Shown in pieces: positions 1 to 6,376 of a stretch of DNA of 11,279 bases. Positions within the stretch are counted from its first letter, which is position 1; the number at the start of each line of letters is the position of its first letter. A program made the position numbers and the translations under genes. Source of the stretch: JBEGQX01 sp041180805 (GTDB lineage Bacteria > Planctomycetota > Planctomycetia > Gemmatales > Gemmataceae); the NCBI GenBank assembly GCA_041180805.1, contig JBEGQX010000027.1:1-11279 (forward strand), given 5' to 3'. The notes below the pieces were generated by a model. It searched no databases. It saw only the letters and a program-made list of their open reading frames with translations, and had not been told where the DNA came from.

Positions 1-630
1 TTCTGTTCGGTCCTTGGTGATCCAACCCCTATATGCGGGTTCAAAGTTGAAGCCAAACTCCACCTTCTTTAGTTCTGCAACCTTGCCTTTGACAAGGTGC
101 GGGGCAACCTTCAGGATCATGGAAGTTTCCCATTCGCAGGCATGACCCATTTTGTGTTGAACAAAATCTTTCAATGCCGGGCGTGGTTCCGGGTTTAAGT
201 CCCAGTAGGTACCAAACAAAAGCAGCAGGTCGTTGCGATGCCTGTATTTTTGGCGAAGTTCAAAGATGGCTTGCTTTCCGGGGTAAATGTTTCCGCCGTG
301 CCCGTTGATAAAGACAATTCGTTTGAAGCCATGGTCCAAAAAGTTATCAGCAAGGTTGTTTAAAAGGTCCAGATAGAGCCTGGGGTTGGCACTTAGTGTG
401 CCGGGAAAATCCATGTGGTGGTGCGAATTGCCAAACCATGTCAGGGGTGCAAACAGTGCTTTACCTTTCAAAGTTTCAGAGACCCTGCGGATCACTTCCC
501 CGCACAGTATGCTATCCACAAAAACTGGGAGGTGCCTTCCATGTTGCTCGATGGCCGCCACAGGAATAACCACGGGCATGTTTTTGTTAAGGTTGGAAAC
601 TTCTTCCCAGGTAAGTTCTGCCAGATTCAT
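1..630 (-). CDS. Creatininase-family amidohydrolase, 3' end cut by window edge
   Basis: The reverse strand is open from an ATG at 630-628 to the left edge, giving 210 residues; the missing C-terminus is probably 30-50 residues, since family members usually have 240-260. The family fold is recognised from its motifs in order: IEQHGRHLPVFVD (residues 27-39), GNSHHHMDFPGTLS (67-80), INGHGGN (108-114) and GHACEWETS (162-170). By analogy with creatininase, E28, H30, D39 and H111 are likely metal ligands, with E166 or E168 near the site. The NGHGGN form lacks the glutamate found in true creatininase (NGHYEN), so creatinine is an unlikely substrate; known relatives hydrolyse cyclic or formyl amides or trim peptides (ArfB, MftE). 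No signal peptide is visible, so it should be cytoplasmic. A purine-rich AAAAAGG lies about 7 bases before the start. It is divergent from the DUF1080 gene. The family is sure, the substrate unknown. Confidence 0.9.
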   Translation of the reverse strand, partial: MNLAELTWEEVSNLNKNMPVVIPVAAIEQHGRHLPVFVDSILCGEVIRRVSETLKGKALFAPLTWFGNSHHHMDFPGTLSANPRLYLDLLNNLADNFLDHGFKRIVFINGHGGNIYPGKQAIFELRQKYRHRNDLLLLFGTYWDLNPEPRPALKDFVQHKMGHACEWETSMILKVAPHLVKGKVAELKKVEFGFNFEPAYRGWITKDRTE

Positions 631-766
631 AGGGATGCCTTTTTCTCTTGGGGTTGGTGTGAATTAAAGTTAAGCTACGCTACTACCAACCTTGATGCAA
701 GCAAAACGGTGCCTTGAGTTATCGTTATTCCCTTGCGTCGCTTTTCCATTACAGAAGGAGTTCAAG
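631..766. other. Divergent intergenic region between creatininase-like and DUF1080 genes
   Basis: These 136 bp separate two start codons that point away from each other, so promoters for both genes should lie here. I see no convincing -35/-10 pair on either strand and no strong inverted repeat. The segment around 661-676 is A+T-rich (GAATTAAAGTTAAG) and is the most promoter-like part for the minus-strand gene. CCTTG occurs three times (690-694, 711-715, 731-735) with no clear meaning. A TTG at 692, in frame with the DUF1080 gene, is not used as its start because the ribosome binding site at 753-760 fits the ATG at 767. Confidence 0.5.
753..760 (+). promoter_or_regulatory. Ribosome binding site fixing the DUF1080 gene start
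   Basis: AGAAGGAG lies 6 bases before the ATG at 767. It is a near-perfect Shine-Dalgarno sequence. The ATG it selects begins a typical signal peptide, whereas a start at the upstream in-frame TTG (692) would bury that peptide behind 25 extra residues. Confidence 0.85.
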
Positions 767-1603
767 ATGAGGTGGATTTCCCTGGCAATTTTCGCAGGGC
801 TGGTCTCTACACTGTCGTTCACAGTGGTTGGAAATGGACACGGCCAAACTGGCAAGCAACCAATCAAACTGTTCAACGGCAAAGATCTGACTGGTTTCTA
901 CACCTATCTGGGTTCTCCCAAGAAAGGTGAAAAGCACCTTGGAAAGAACAACGATCCTACCAAGGTTTTTAGTGTCAAGGATGGGGCCATTCGGGTTTCT
1001 GGTGAAATCTACGGATGCTTCACCACCGAGAAAGAATATGAAAACTATAAGCTTATCGTGGAGTTCAAATGGGGTAACAAAACTTGGCCACCCCGTGAGA
1101 AGGCTACCCGTGATAGTGGAGTGCTTTTGCATTGCGTTGGAGAAGATGGTGCGGGCGGCGGTGTTTGGATGGAATCCATTGAGTGCCAGTTGATTGAAGG
1201 CGGCACGGGCGACTTCATTTTGGTGGGTGGCAAAGGTAAGCCCTCCATGTGGGCCGAAGTGGAAGAAAAACCAACCGGAAAAGGCGAAAAGAAAAGCCCC
1301 CAGTCTTATTACAAGAAGGGCGGCCAATTAAAGGAATTCAAGGGTGGTAGAATCAACTGGTATGGTCGTGATCCGGAATGGACGGACACTATTGGCTTCC
1401 GAGGAAAGCAGGATGTGGAAAAGGCCGTGGGTGAATGGAATGTCTTGGAATGCATATGTGATGGAGATTCGATAACCAACATTCTTAATGGCGTGGTGGT
1501 AAATAAAGGCGTAAAGGCAAGCCACACAAAGGGTAAGATTCTTTTCCAATCGGAAGGTGCAGAACTCTTTTTCCGTAAGATCGATCTAGTGCCTTTGAAG
1601 TAG
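767..1603 (+). CDS. Secreted DUF1080 (3-keto-disaccharide hydrolase) family protein
   Basis: A 278-residue protein with an N-terminal signal peptide: a short positive start (MRW), a hydrophobic core to about residue 22, and a likely cleavage near 24-27. No lipobox cysteine is present, so it should be released as a soluble extracytoplasmic protein. The rest is one DUF1080 domain (PF06439), a lectin-like jelly-roll related to glycoside-hydrolase folds. Diagnostic motifs are LFNGKDLTGF (35-44), YENYKLIVEFKWG (91-103), RDSGVLLHCVG (115-125), ESIECQLIEGGTGDF (136-150), GEWNVLECICDGD (222-234) and QSEGAELFFRKIDL (261-274). Characterised relatives hydrolyse 3-keto-glycosides; planctomycetes carry many paralogues, so polysaccharide breakdown is likely but the substrate is not known. 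A Lys/Gly-rich loop spans 155-193. The gene stands alone: divergent from its left neighbour and followed by a terminator. Confidence 0.9.
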   Translation: MRWISLAIFAGLVSTLSFTVVGNGHGQTGKQPIKLFNGKDLTGFYTYLGSPKKGEKHLGKNNDPTKVFSVKDGAIRVSGEIYGCFTTEKEYENYKLIVEFKWGNKTWPPREKATRDSGVLLHCVGEDGAGGGVWMESIECQLIEGGTGDFILVGGKGKPSMWAEVEEKPTGKGEKKSPQSYYKKGGQLKEFKGGRINWYGRDPEWTDTIGFRGKQDVEKAVGEWNVLECICDGDSITNILNGVVVNKGVKASHTKGKILFQSEGAELFFRKIDLVPLK

Positions 1604-1637
1604 TTTTGGGTATGCTAGCTAAGCCGGGAAATATTCC

Positions 1638-1676
1638 GGGATGGTTCACCCTATGGTGGGCCATCCCAATTTTGTT
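1638..1676 (+). terminator. Intrinsic terminator after the DUF1080 gene
   Basis: GGGATGGTTCACC (1638-1650) pairs with GGTGGGCCATCCC (1655-1667) over 13 positions, two of them G-U, around a CTAT loop. The T-rich AATTTTGTTCTT follows directly. It begins 34 bases after the stop codon of the DUF1080 gene and ends about 40 bases before the lysS start. A smaller hairpin, CCGG (1624-1627) with CCGG (1636-1639), overlaps the base of the main stem. The T tract is interrupted by G and C, so efficiency is uncertain. Confidence 0.75.
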
Positions 1677-1714
1677 CTTGTAGCGGTTCTTTTTAACGAT
1701 GGGGTCTGGTTGCC

Positions 1715-3199
1715 GTGACAGAAATATCAGAATCACATGAGGGTGTTCGCAGGGAAAAGATGCAGGCGTTGGAAGCATTGGGAGTTGATCCATGGGGGCA
1801 GCGGTTTGATGATCATCAACCCATCAAAAGCGTTCGCGAACTTCCGGTGAATCCTGAAGATCCAGTGAAAGCAAGGATTGCCGGGCGTATTGTCCTTCGC
1901 CGTGGTATGGGTAATGTCTTTTTTCTGGACCTTCGGGATTGGACAGGCCAGCTTCAGGTCATGATTGGCAAGAAGCAAGTCGGCGAGCAAGGCTGGAACA
2001 TCGCAAAGCTTCTCGATTTGGGTGATCTTCTTGGTGTTGAAGGTTCCTTTGGAAAAACAAAAACAGGTGAACTGACTTTATTTGCCAACAAGGTGGTATT
2101 TCTGGGAAAGTCGCTTTTGCCGCATCCTGATAAATGGGATGGCATGCAAGATATCGAATTTCGTCTTCGCCATCGTTATCTAGACCTTACCTACACCCCG
2201 GAAACCCTTGAGCGAACCAAGGCAAGAATCTTTTTGATTAGTACCATTAGGCGGTATCTGGAAGACAAAGGTTTTTGGGAAGTGGAATCCCCAACCCTGC
2301 ATGCCATTGCCGGGGGGGCTGCTGCCAGACCGTTTATTACGCACCACAATACGCTGGATATTGAACTTTATCTGCGTATTGCCTTGGAATTGCATCTGAA
2401 GCGTTTACTGGTGGGTGGCATTGAAAAAGTGTTTGAGATAGGGAGGGTGTTTCGAAACGAGGGTATTAGTCCCAAGCATAATCCAGAATTCACCATGATG
2501 GAACTTTATCAATCGTATGGTGATTACCAGACCATGATGGATCTTACCGAGGGGTTGATTCTTGCCTGTGTGAACGCCCTTGGAAATGAAACCACCCGGC
2601 CTTTTGGCGACCATCAGGTGAATTACCAGTCGCCCTGGAGAAGGGCAACCTATGGCGAGCTTTTCCGCGAGCATGTTGGCGTTGATATGGAAGATGTCGC
2701 CGCGGTTGAAAATGTCGCGGTTTCACTTGGAATGCAAACCAAGGGCAAGCACCCGGATGTGATTGTGCAGGAATTGTTCGAGGCGAAAGTTGAAGACAAG
2801 CTCATGGGGCCGATTTTTGTTTACGATTACCCAGCATCGCTTTGCCCGCTTACAAAGCGTAAGCATGGTAATCCAAAGATAGCCGAGCGATTCGAGCTGT
2901 ATGTCTGTGGCATGGAATTGGCAAATGCATACACCGAACTGAATGACCCAATCACCCAGGAAGAAACTTTTCGCATGCAGCTTGCGGGCCTGAAGGAAGA
3001 AGATTCCATGGCCAAGATGGATGACGATTTCATCCGCGCATTGAAACATGGAATGCCACCGGCGGGTGGCCTTGGTATTGGAATCGATCGATTGATCATG
3101 CTTCTGACGAATACCCAGACAATACGTGATGTGATTCTTTTTCCGCTGTTGAAGCCTGAAAAGAAAACAGACACAAAGCCTGAAAAGGATCCATCCTGA
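1715..3199 (+). CDS. lysS: Lysyl-tRNA synthetase, class II
   Basis: A 494-residue cytoplasmic enzyme that charges tRNA-Lys with lysine using ATP; the length is normal for bacterial class II LysRS. The N-terminus (RREKMQALEALGVDPWG, residues 12-28) is the usual leader helix. The OB-fold anticodon-binding domain spans about 53-135. The catalytic domain holds LRHRYLDL (151-158), ARPFITHHNTLD (204-215), motif 2 in FEIGRVFRNEGISPKHNPEF (240-259), ELANAYTELNDP (401-412) and motif 3 in GGLGIGIDRLIMLLTN (451-466). All key residues appear intact. The last 15 residues form a Lys/Pro/Asp-rich tail. Translation probably starts at GTG 1715: an in-frame TAA at 1694-1696 lies just upstream, and the next ATG (1760) would cut into the conserved RREK helix. 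The Shine-Dalgarno is weak (GGGG at 1701-1704). It is the first gene of the plus-strand cluster. Confidence 0.97.
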   Translation: MTEISESHEGVRREKMQALEALGVDPWGQRFDDHQPIKSVRELPVNPEDPVKARIAGRIVLRRGMGNVFFLDLRDWTGQLQVMIGKKQVGEQGWNIAKLLDLGDLLGVEGSFGKTKTGELTLFANKVVFLGKSLLPHPDKWDGMQDIEFRLRHRYLDLTYTPETLERTKARIFLISTIRRYLEDKGFWEVESPTLHAIAGGAAARPFITHHNTLDIELYLRIALELHLKRLLVGGIEKVFEIGRVFRNEGISPKHNPEFTMMELYQSYGDYQTMMDLTEGLILACVNALGNETTRPFGDHQVNYQSPWRRATYGELFREHVGVDMEDVAAVENVAVSLGMQTKGKHPDVIVQELFEAKVEDKLMGPIFVYDYPASLCPLTKRKHGNPKIAERFELYVCGMELANAYTELNDPITQEETFRMQLAGLKEEDSMAKMDDDFIRALKHGMPPAGGLGIGIDRLIMLLTNTQTIRDVILFPLLKPEKKTDTKPEKDPS

Positions 3200-3200
3200 C

Positions 3201-3215
3201 CCGGCAGGCCGCCGG
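3201..3215 (+). other. Small GC-rich hairpin between lysS and the permease gene
   Basis: CCGGC (3201-3205) and GCCGG (3211-3215) can pair around an AGGCC loop, directly after the lysS stop. The CTCTTCCT that follows is not a proper T tract, so I do not call a terminator; it may protect the lysS 3' end or tune expression of the downstream genes. Confidence 0.35.
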
Positions 3216-3232
3216 CTCTTCCTCATGGACTC

Positions 3233-3240
3233 GAGGTGAG
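3233..3240 (+). promoter_or_regulatory. Ribosome binding site deciding a TTG start for the permease
   Basis: GAGGTGAG is a strong Shine-Dalgarno whose GAGG core is 6 bases before TTG 3243. The only nearby in-frame ATG (3225) is closed by a TGA at 3237-3239, inside this site, so the protein must begin at the TTG. Residues after it (YKLLLCWKYLRTR) match the usual N-terminus of this permease family. Confidence 0.85.
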
Positions 3241-3242
3241 TT

Positions 3243-4655
3243 TTGTATAAGCTTCTACTTTGCTGGAAATACCTTAGAACCAGGTTCCTGGCCATGGTCT
3301 GCATTGTCAGTGTCATGCTGGGTGTTGCCACGTTGATAGTGGTGAACAGTGTGATGGGCGGTTTCAGCACCAAGCTCAAGGAACGATTGCATGGGCTTCT
3401 GTCTGACATAGTCTTGGAAGCCTATGACTACGATGGCTTTACGGATGCCAGGGGTAAGATGGCACAAATCATGGCAGATCCTTTCCTTTCCAAGGAAGTG
3501 GAGGCAATGACCCCCACCCTTGAAATCTTTGCGATGCTACAGTTCACTTACAGGGATGTTCCTTTCACAAGGCCGGTGCGCTTGATTGGAATTGAACCCG
3601 AAGGCAGAAAGATGGTTGGTGGATTTGCCGAGCATCTGGTAAATCCAAACAACCGACAATCTCCTAATTTCAAGATGACAGAAGAAGCCCGGGAAAGGTA
3701 CATCATAAAGCGGGCAACCCGGGGCATAGACTTCCCCGGATCCAAGACTTTGCCCAACCCAGATGAACCCCCACCTCCGGCACCTCCCCCAAGTAGACCC
3801 CATGATCCGCAGGGGATCATCCTTGGTTATGCGATTGCCCACTACAGGGATCGAAATGTTCCCGCCGAGATGGCAAACAAGGATGTTCGCACGCTTGAAC
3901 CGGGGGACGAGGTCATTATCACAACAGTTAGTGGTGCCAAGCTTGCGCCTGTTTATGACCGCTTTGTCGTGGCTGATTATTTCAAATCGGAAATGAGCGA
4001 GTACGATTCAAACTATGTGTTCCTTCCCATTGAACATTTGCAAAAACTGCGAACCATGGAAGATCGTGTGACCAGCATTCAAATTCGATTGAAAGATTAC
4101 AATAAGGCACCCCAGGTTGTTGAAAAACTTCGGCAGATGTTTGTTAGTGCTCCCCTGGAAGTTCAAACTTGGGAGCAAAAACAGGGTGCCGTGCTGGCTG
4201 CCATTCGGGTGGAAAAAGGGATTTTGAACATTCTGCTGTTCCTGATCATCGCAGTGGCAGGGTTTGGTATTTTGGCAATATTTTCGATGATTGTTGTTGA
4301 GAAAACCCGCGATATTGGAATTCTAAAAGCCTTGGGTGCATCCAACACAGGCATTTTGGCCATATTCATCGGATACGGTTTGCTTTTGGGAATGGTTGGT
4401 GCGGGGCTTGGTACTGTGATTGGTCTGGAGATCACGGTTCATATTAATGACATTGAAAAGTTCATCGCCAAGGTCACGGGGCAGGATATATTCCCGCGTG
4501 ATGTTTATTATTTTGACAAGATTCCGACGGACATCCATCCCCTGAGTGTTTTGCTGGTGAACCTTGGAAGCATAGGCATTGCGGTGCTTTTTAGTATTCT
4601 TCCAGCGTTGCGCGCTTCGCTGCTGCATCCTGTTCGGGCCCTGAGGTACGAGTGA
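3243..4655 (+). CDS. LolC/LolE-type ABC transporter permease (FtsX/MacB fold)
   Basis: A 470-residue inner-membrane permease with the LolC/E topology: one membrane helix near the N-terminus (about 15-38), a large extracytoplasmic domain (about 40-325), then three helices (about 328-352, 371-397 and 434-456). The cytoplasmic coupling segment after helix 2 carries the family signature VVEKTRDIGILKALGAS (351-367), and the C-terminus ends ALRASLLHPVRALRYE, as in LolC/E/FtsX proteins. With the ATPase encoded 24 bases downstream it should form a complex that extracts lipoproteins, or another substrate, from the inner membrane. Only one permease gene is present, so a homodimer is likely rather than the E. 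coli LolC-LolE pair. An unusual proline-rich stretch (DEPPPPAPPPSRP, 174-186) sits in the periplasmic domain. Start is TTG. Substrate is inferred; a MacB-like exporter is the alternative, but no membrane-fusion protein is nearby. Confidence 0.88.
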   Translation: MYKLLLCWKYLRTRFLAMVCIVSVMLGVATLIVVNSVMGGFSTKLKERLHGLLSDIVLEAYDYDGFTDARGKMAQIMADPFLSKEVEAMTPTLEIFAMLQFTYRDVPFTRPVRLIGIEPEGRKMVGGFAEHLVNPNNRQSPNFKMTEEARERYIIKRATRGIDFPGSKTLPNPDEPPPPAPPPSRPHDPQGIILGYAIAHYRDRNVPAEMANKDVRTLEPGDEVIITTVSGAKLAPVYDRFVVADYFKSEMSEYDSNYVFLPIEHLQKLRTMEDRVTSIQIRLKDYNKAPQVVEKLRQMFVSAPLEVQTWEQKQGAVLAAIRVEKGILNILLFLIIAVAGFGILAIFSMIVVEKTRDIGILKALGASNTGILAIFIGYGLLLGMVGAGLGTVIGLEITVHINDIEKFIAKVTGQDIFPRDVYYFDKIPTDIHPLSVLLVNLGSIGIAVLFSILPALRASLLHPVRALRYE

Positions 4656-4679
4656 TTTTCCACGGACCAAGGAAGTTCC

Positions 4680-5423
4680 ATGAATAATAATTTGTTGATG
4701 TCGGCAAGCAATCTTCACAAAACCTATCGCAAAAACGCGATCAGCACACCAGTCCTTAAGGGGGTGGATATTGCCATCGAGGAAGGGGAATTTCTAAGCG
4801 TGGTCGGGGCAAGTGGTTCCGGAAAAAGCACACTGATGCACCTTTTGGGAACACTGGACAAGCCTGATCAGGGGGAAATTTACTTCCGGGGTAAGCGCAT
4901 CGACAACCTGGACGCTGACAAGCGTGACAAACTGAGAAACAATGAATTTGGCTTTATCTTCCAGTTTTATCACCTGTTGCCGGAACTCACTGCCTTGGAA
5001 AATGTCATGATCCCCCTGATGATCCGCAACAGCCCGTTAAGCTGGCTTGCCAATGGATTTGGGGCTAAAAAGCGGGCCAGGGAATTAATGGATCGCGTTG
5101 GCCTTGGGCATCGATTAAACCATTTACCCAGGGAATTGTCTGGCGGGGAAATGCAGCGTACCGCCATAGCCAGGGCATTGATTGGTGAGCCTGTTCTATT
5201 ATTTGCCGACGAGCCAACCGGAAATCTGGACGAAGATACGGGAAATGAGATTGTTCGATTATTGCGTGACTTGAATGAGAGGGACCGTGTCACTATCATC
5301 ATGGTCACCCACAATTTGGATATAGCCTCGGGTACCCATCGTACCGTAAAGCTGGTTTCCGGGCATGTTGAGGTACCAGATGTGGAGCAAGACCGGGAAG
5401 TTTCACCGGTTGTTGAAGTTTAG
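4680..5423 (+). CDS. lolD: LolD/MacB-type ABC transporter ATP-binding protein
   Basis: A 247-residue ATPase with all ABC motifs: Walker A GASGSGKST (43-51), Q-loop Q95 within FIFQFYHLLPELTALENVM (92-110), signature LSGGEMQR (153-160), Walker B LLFADEPTGNLD (173-184) and switch histidine H211. The sequence after the Q-loop and the GNLD after Walker B are typical of the LolD/MacB/FtsE group, which drives mechanical transmission rather than channel transport. It should bind the cytoplasmic side of the permease encoded just upstream and power lipoprotein release. An insert of about 15 residues (NSPLSWLANGFGAKK, 117-131) and an acidic C-terminal tail (231-247) lengthen it slightly over E. coli LolD (233 residues). 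The ATG is preceded by AAGGAAG (4669-4675). The LolD name rests on the pairing with a LolC/E-type permease; the substrate is not proven. Confidence 0.9.
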   Translation: MNNNLLMSASNLHKTYRKNAISTPVLKGVDIAIEEGEFLSVVGASGSGKSTLMHLLGTLDKPDQGEIYFRGKRIDNLDADKRDKLRNNEFGFIFQFYHLLPELTALENVMIPLMIRNSPLSWLANGFGAKKRARELMDRVGLGHRLNHLPRELSGGEMQRTAIARALIGEPVLLFADEPTGNLDEDTGNEIVRLLRDLNERDRVTIIMVTHNLDIASGTHRTVKLVSGHVEVPDVEQDREVSPVVEV

Positions 5424-5473
5424 TTTAAGTGGCGGGCCTGGAAAATTTGGATCATTGAACTGGAGTGGCGCTC

Positions 5474-6328
5474 ATGTCGAAAATTCACCTTAATGGCAAA
5501 CTCGTTGAAAAGCACGAGGCCGTCATCTCGGTGTATGATCATGGTTTCCTTTATGGTGATGGCATCTTTGAAGGCATTCGTATCTACCATGGAAAGGTGT
5601 TCAAGCTTCAAGAACACTTGGAAAGGCTTTATGAAAGTGCCCGTCACATAGATTTGCACATTCCCATGGATATTCCCACCATGGCGCGGGCTGTTGAGGA
5701 TACCGTTCATGCAAATAACAAAAAAGACGGTTACATCCGCCTTGTGATATCACGCGGAGTTGGAAACCTGGGCCTTGATCCCAGAAAGACTAATAATCCT
5801 CAGATCATCATTATTGTTGATGATATTTCTATTTACCCTGAAGAGATGTACGAAAAAGGCATGGAAATAATTACCGCGACCACCATTCGCAATATTCCCA
5901 ACGCCTTGAATCCCAGGATTAAATCGCTGAATTACCTGAACAACATCCTTGCCAAAATTGAGGCAAATCGGGCCGGTGTTCCTGAAGCCATCATGCTGAA
6001 TCATCTTGGAGAGGTTGCCGAATGTACCGCGGATAATCTGTTTTTGGTGAAAAATGGCATCCTGAAAACCCCGGCTCCGCATTGTGGCATCCTTGAGGGG
6101 ATCACCCGGAACACGGTAATCGATCTTGCCCGTGCGGAAGATATCGAGGTTCAGGAATGTGTTCTGACACGCCATGATGTTTTTATTGCGGATGAATGTT
6201 TTCTTACCGGAACAGCGGCTGAAGTTGTACCTGTCACCAAGTGTGATGGCCGCGTGATAGGCGAAGGCAAGCCCGGGAAAATCACAAAACTGCTTCGCGA
6301 GCGTTTTCGAAAGTTTGTCAGTGTATAA
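5474..6328 (+). CDS. ilvE: Branched-chain amino-acid aminotransferase (class IV PLP enzyme)
   Basis: A 284-residue fold-type IV aminotransferase, of normal length. It should interconvert Leu, Ile and Val with their 2-oxo acids, using 2-oxoglutarate/glutamate and pyridoxal phosphate in the cytoplasm. Motifs: YDHGFLYGDGIFEGIRIY (21-38), YIRLVISRGVGNLGLDP (87-103), the Schiff-base lysine K150 in RIKSLNYLNNILAKIEA (148-164), E183 in GEVAECTADNLFLV (179-192), phosphate-binding GILEGITRNTVIDLA (205-219) and TGTAAEVVPV (245-254). The YGDGIFEGIR form favours branched-chain over D-alanine aminotransferase (FGDGVYEVVKV), though the two can be hard to separate. The start is ATG 5474, 8 bases after TGGAG (5461-5465); a GTG at 5465 is in frame but lies inside that site. 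It sits 50 bases after lolD, likely in the same operon; no other branched-chain pathway gene is nearby. Confidence 0.9.
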   Translation: MSKIHLNGKLVEKHEAVISVYDHGFLYGDGIFEGIRIYHGKVFKLQEHLERLYESARHIDLHIPMDIPTMARAVEDTVHANNKKDGYIRLVISRGVGNLGLDPRKTNNPQIIIIVDDISIYPEEMYEKGMEIITATTIRNIPNALNPRIKSLNYLNNILAKIEANRAGVPEAIMLNHLGEVAECTADNLFLVKNGILKTPAPHCGILEGITRNTVIDLARAEDIEVQECVLTRHDVFIADECFLTGTAAEVVPVTKCDGRVIGEGKPGKITKLLRERFRKFVSV

Positions 6329-6329
6329 T
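6324..6329 (+). promoter_or_regulatory. Possible -10 element (TATAAT) for the stress protein gene
   Basis: A perfect TATAAT overlaps the ilvE stop codon (TAA 6326-6328) and lies 47 bases before the usp start, a sensible distance. No good -35 hexamer is found 15-19 bases upstream (the region reads GCGTTTTCG), so it may be chance or depend on an activator or alternative sigma factor. Confidence 0.3.
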
Positions 6330-6366
6330 TAAGGTTGGTAGTATCCCCATCCTTTACCTCTTTACC

Positions 6367-6371
6367 GGAGG
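6367..6371 (+). promoter_or_regulatory. Ribosome binding site for the stress protein gene
   Basis: GGAGG lies 5 bases before ATG 6377. It selects that ATG over the in-frame TTG at 6335, and the resulting N-terminus MILLRNILVPTDFT matches the family. Confidence 0.85.
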
Positions 6372-6376
6372 CGCTG

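Noticed and set aside
386..717. Plus-strand open frames of 93 and 100 codons near the left edge
   Set aside because: They are shadows of the minus-strand creatininase-family gene, whose conserved motifs define the real frame.
749..1327. Long reverse-strand open frame (192 codons) inside the DUF1080 gene
   Set aside because: It lies wholly opposite a clearly recognisable protein family and its translation resembles no known family; a frame shadow.
1604..1714. Possible T-box or lysine riboswitch controlling lysS
   Set aside because: The region is only about 110 bases, with two simple hairpins. No T-box sequence, specifier loop or multi-helix lysine-riboswitch architecture can be recognised, and such leaders are not typical outside Firmicutes and a few other groups.
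3201..3224. Terminator between lysS and the permease gene
   Set aside because: The stem is only 5 bp and is followed by CTCTTCCT rather than a T tract, in a short gap within a same-strand cluster.
2723..3409. 228-codon reverse-strand open frame across the lysS/permease junction
   Set aside because: It is antisense to two well-conserved genes and shows no recognisable motif, signal or ribosome binding site.
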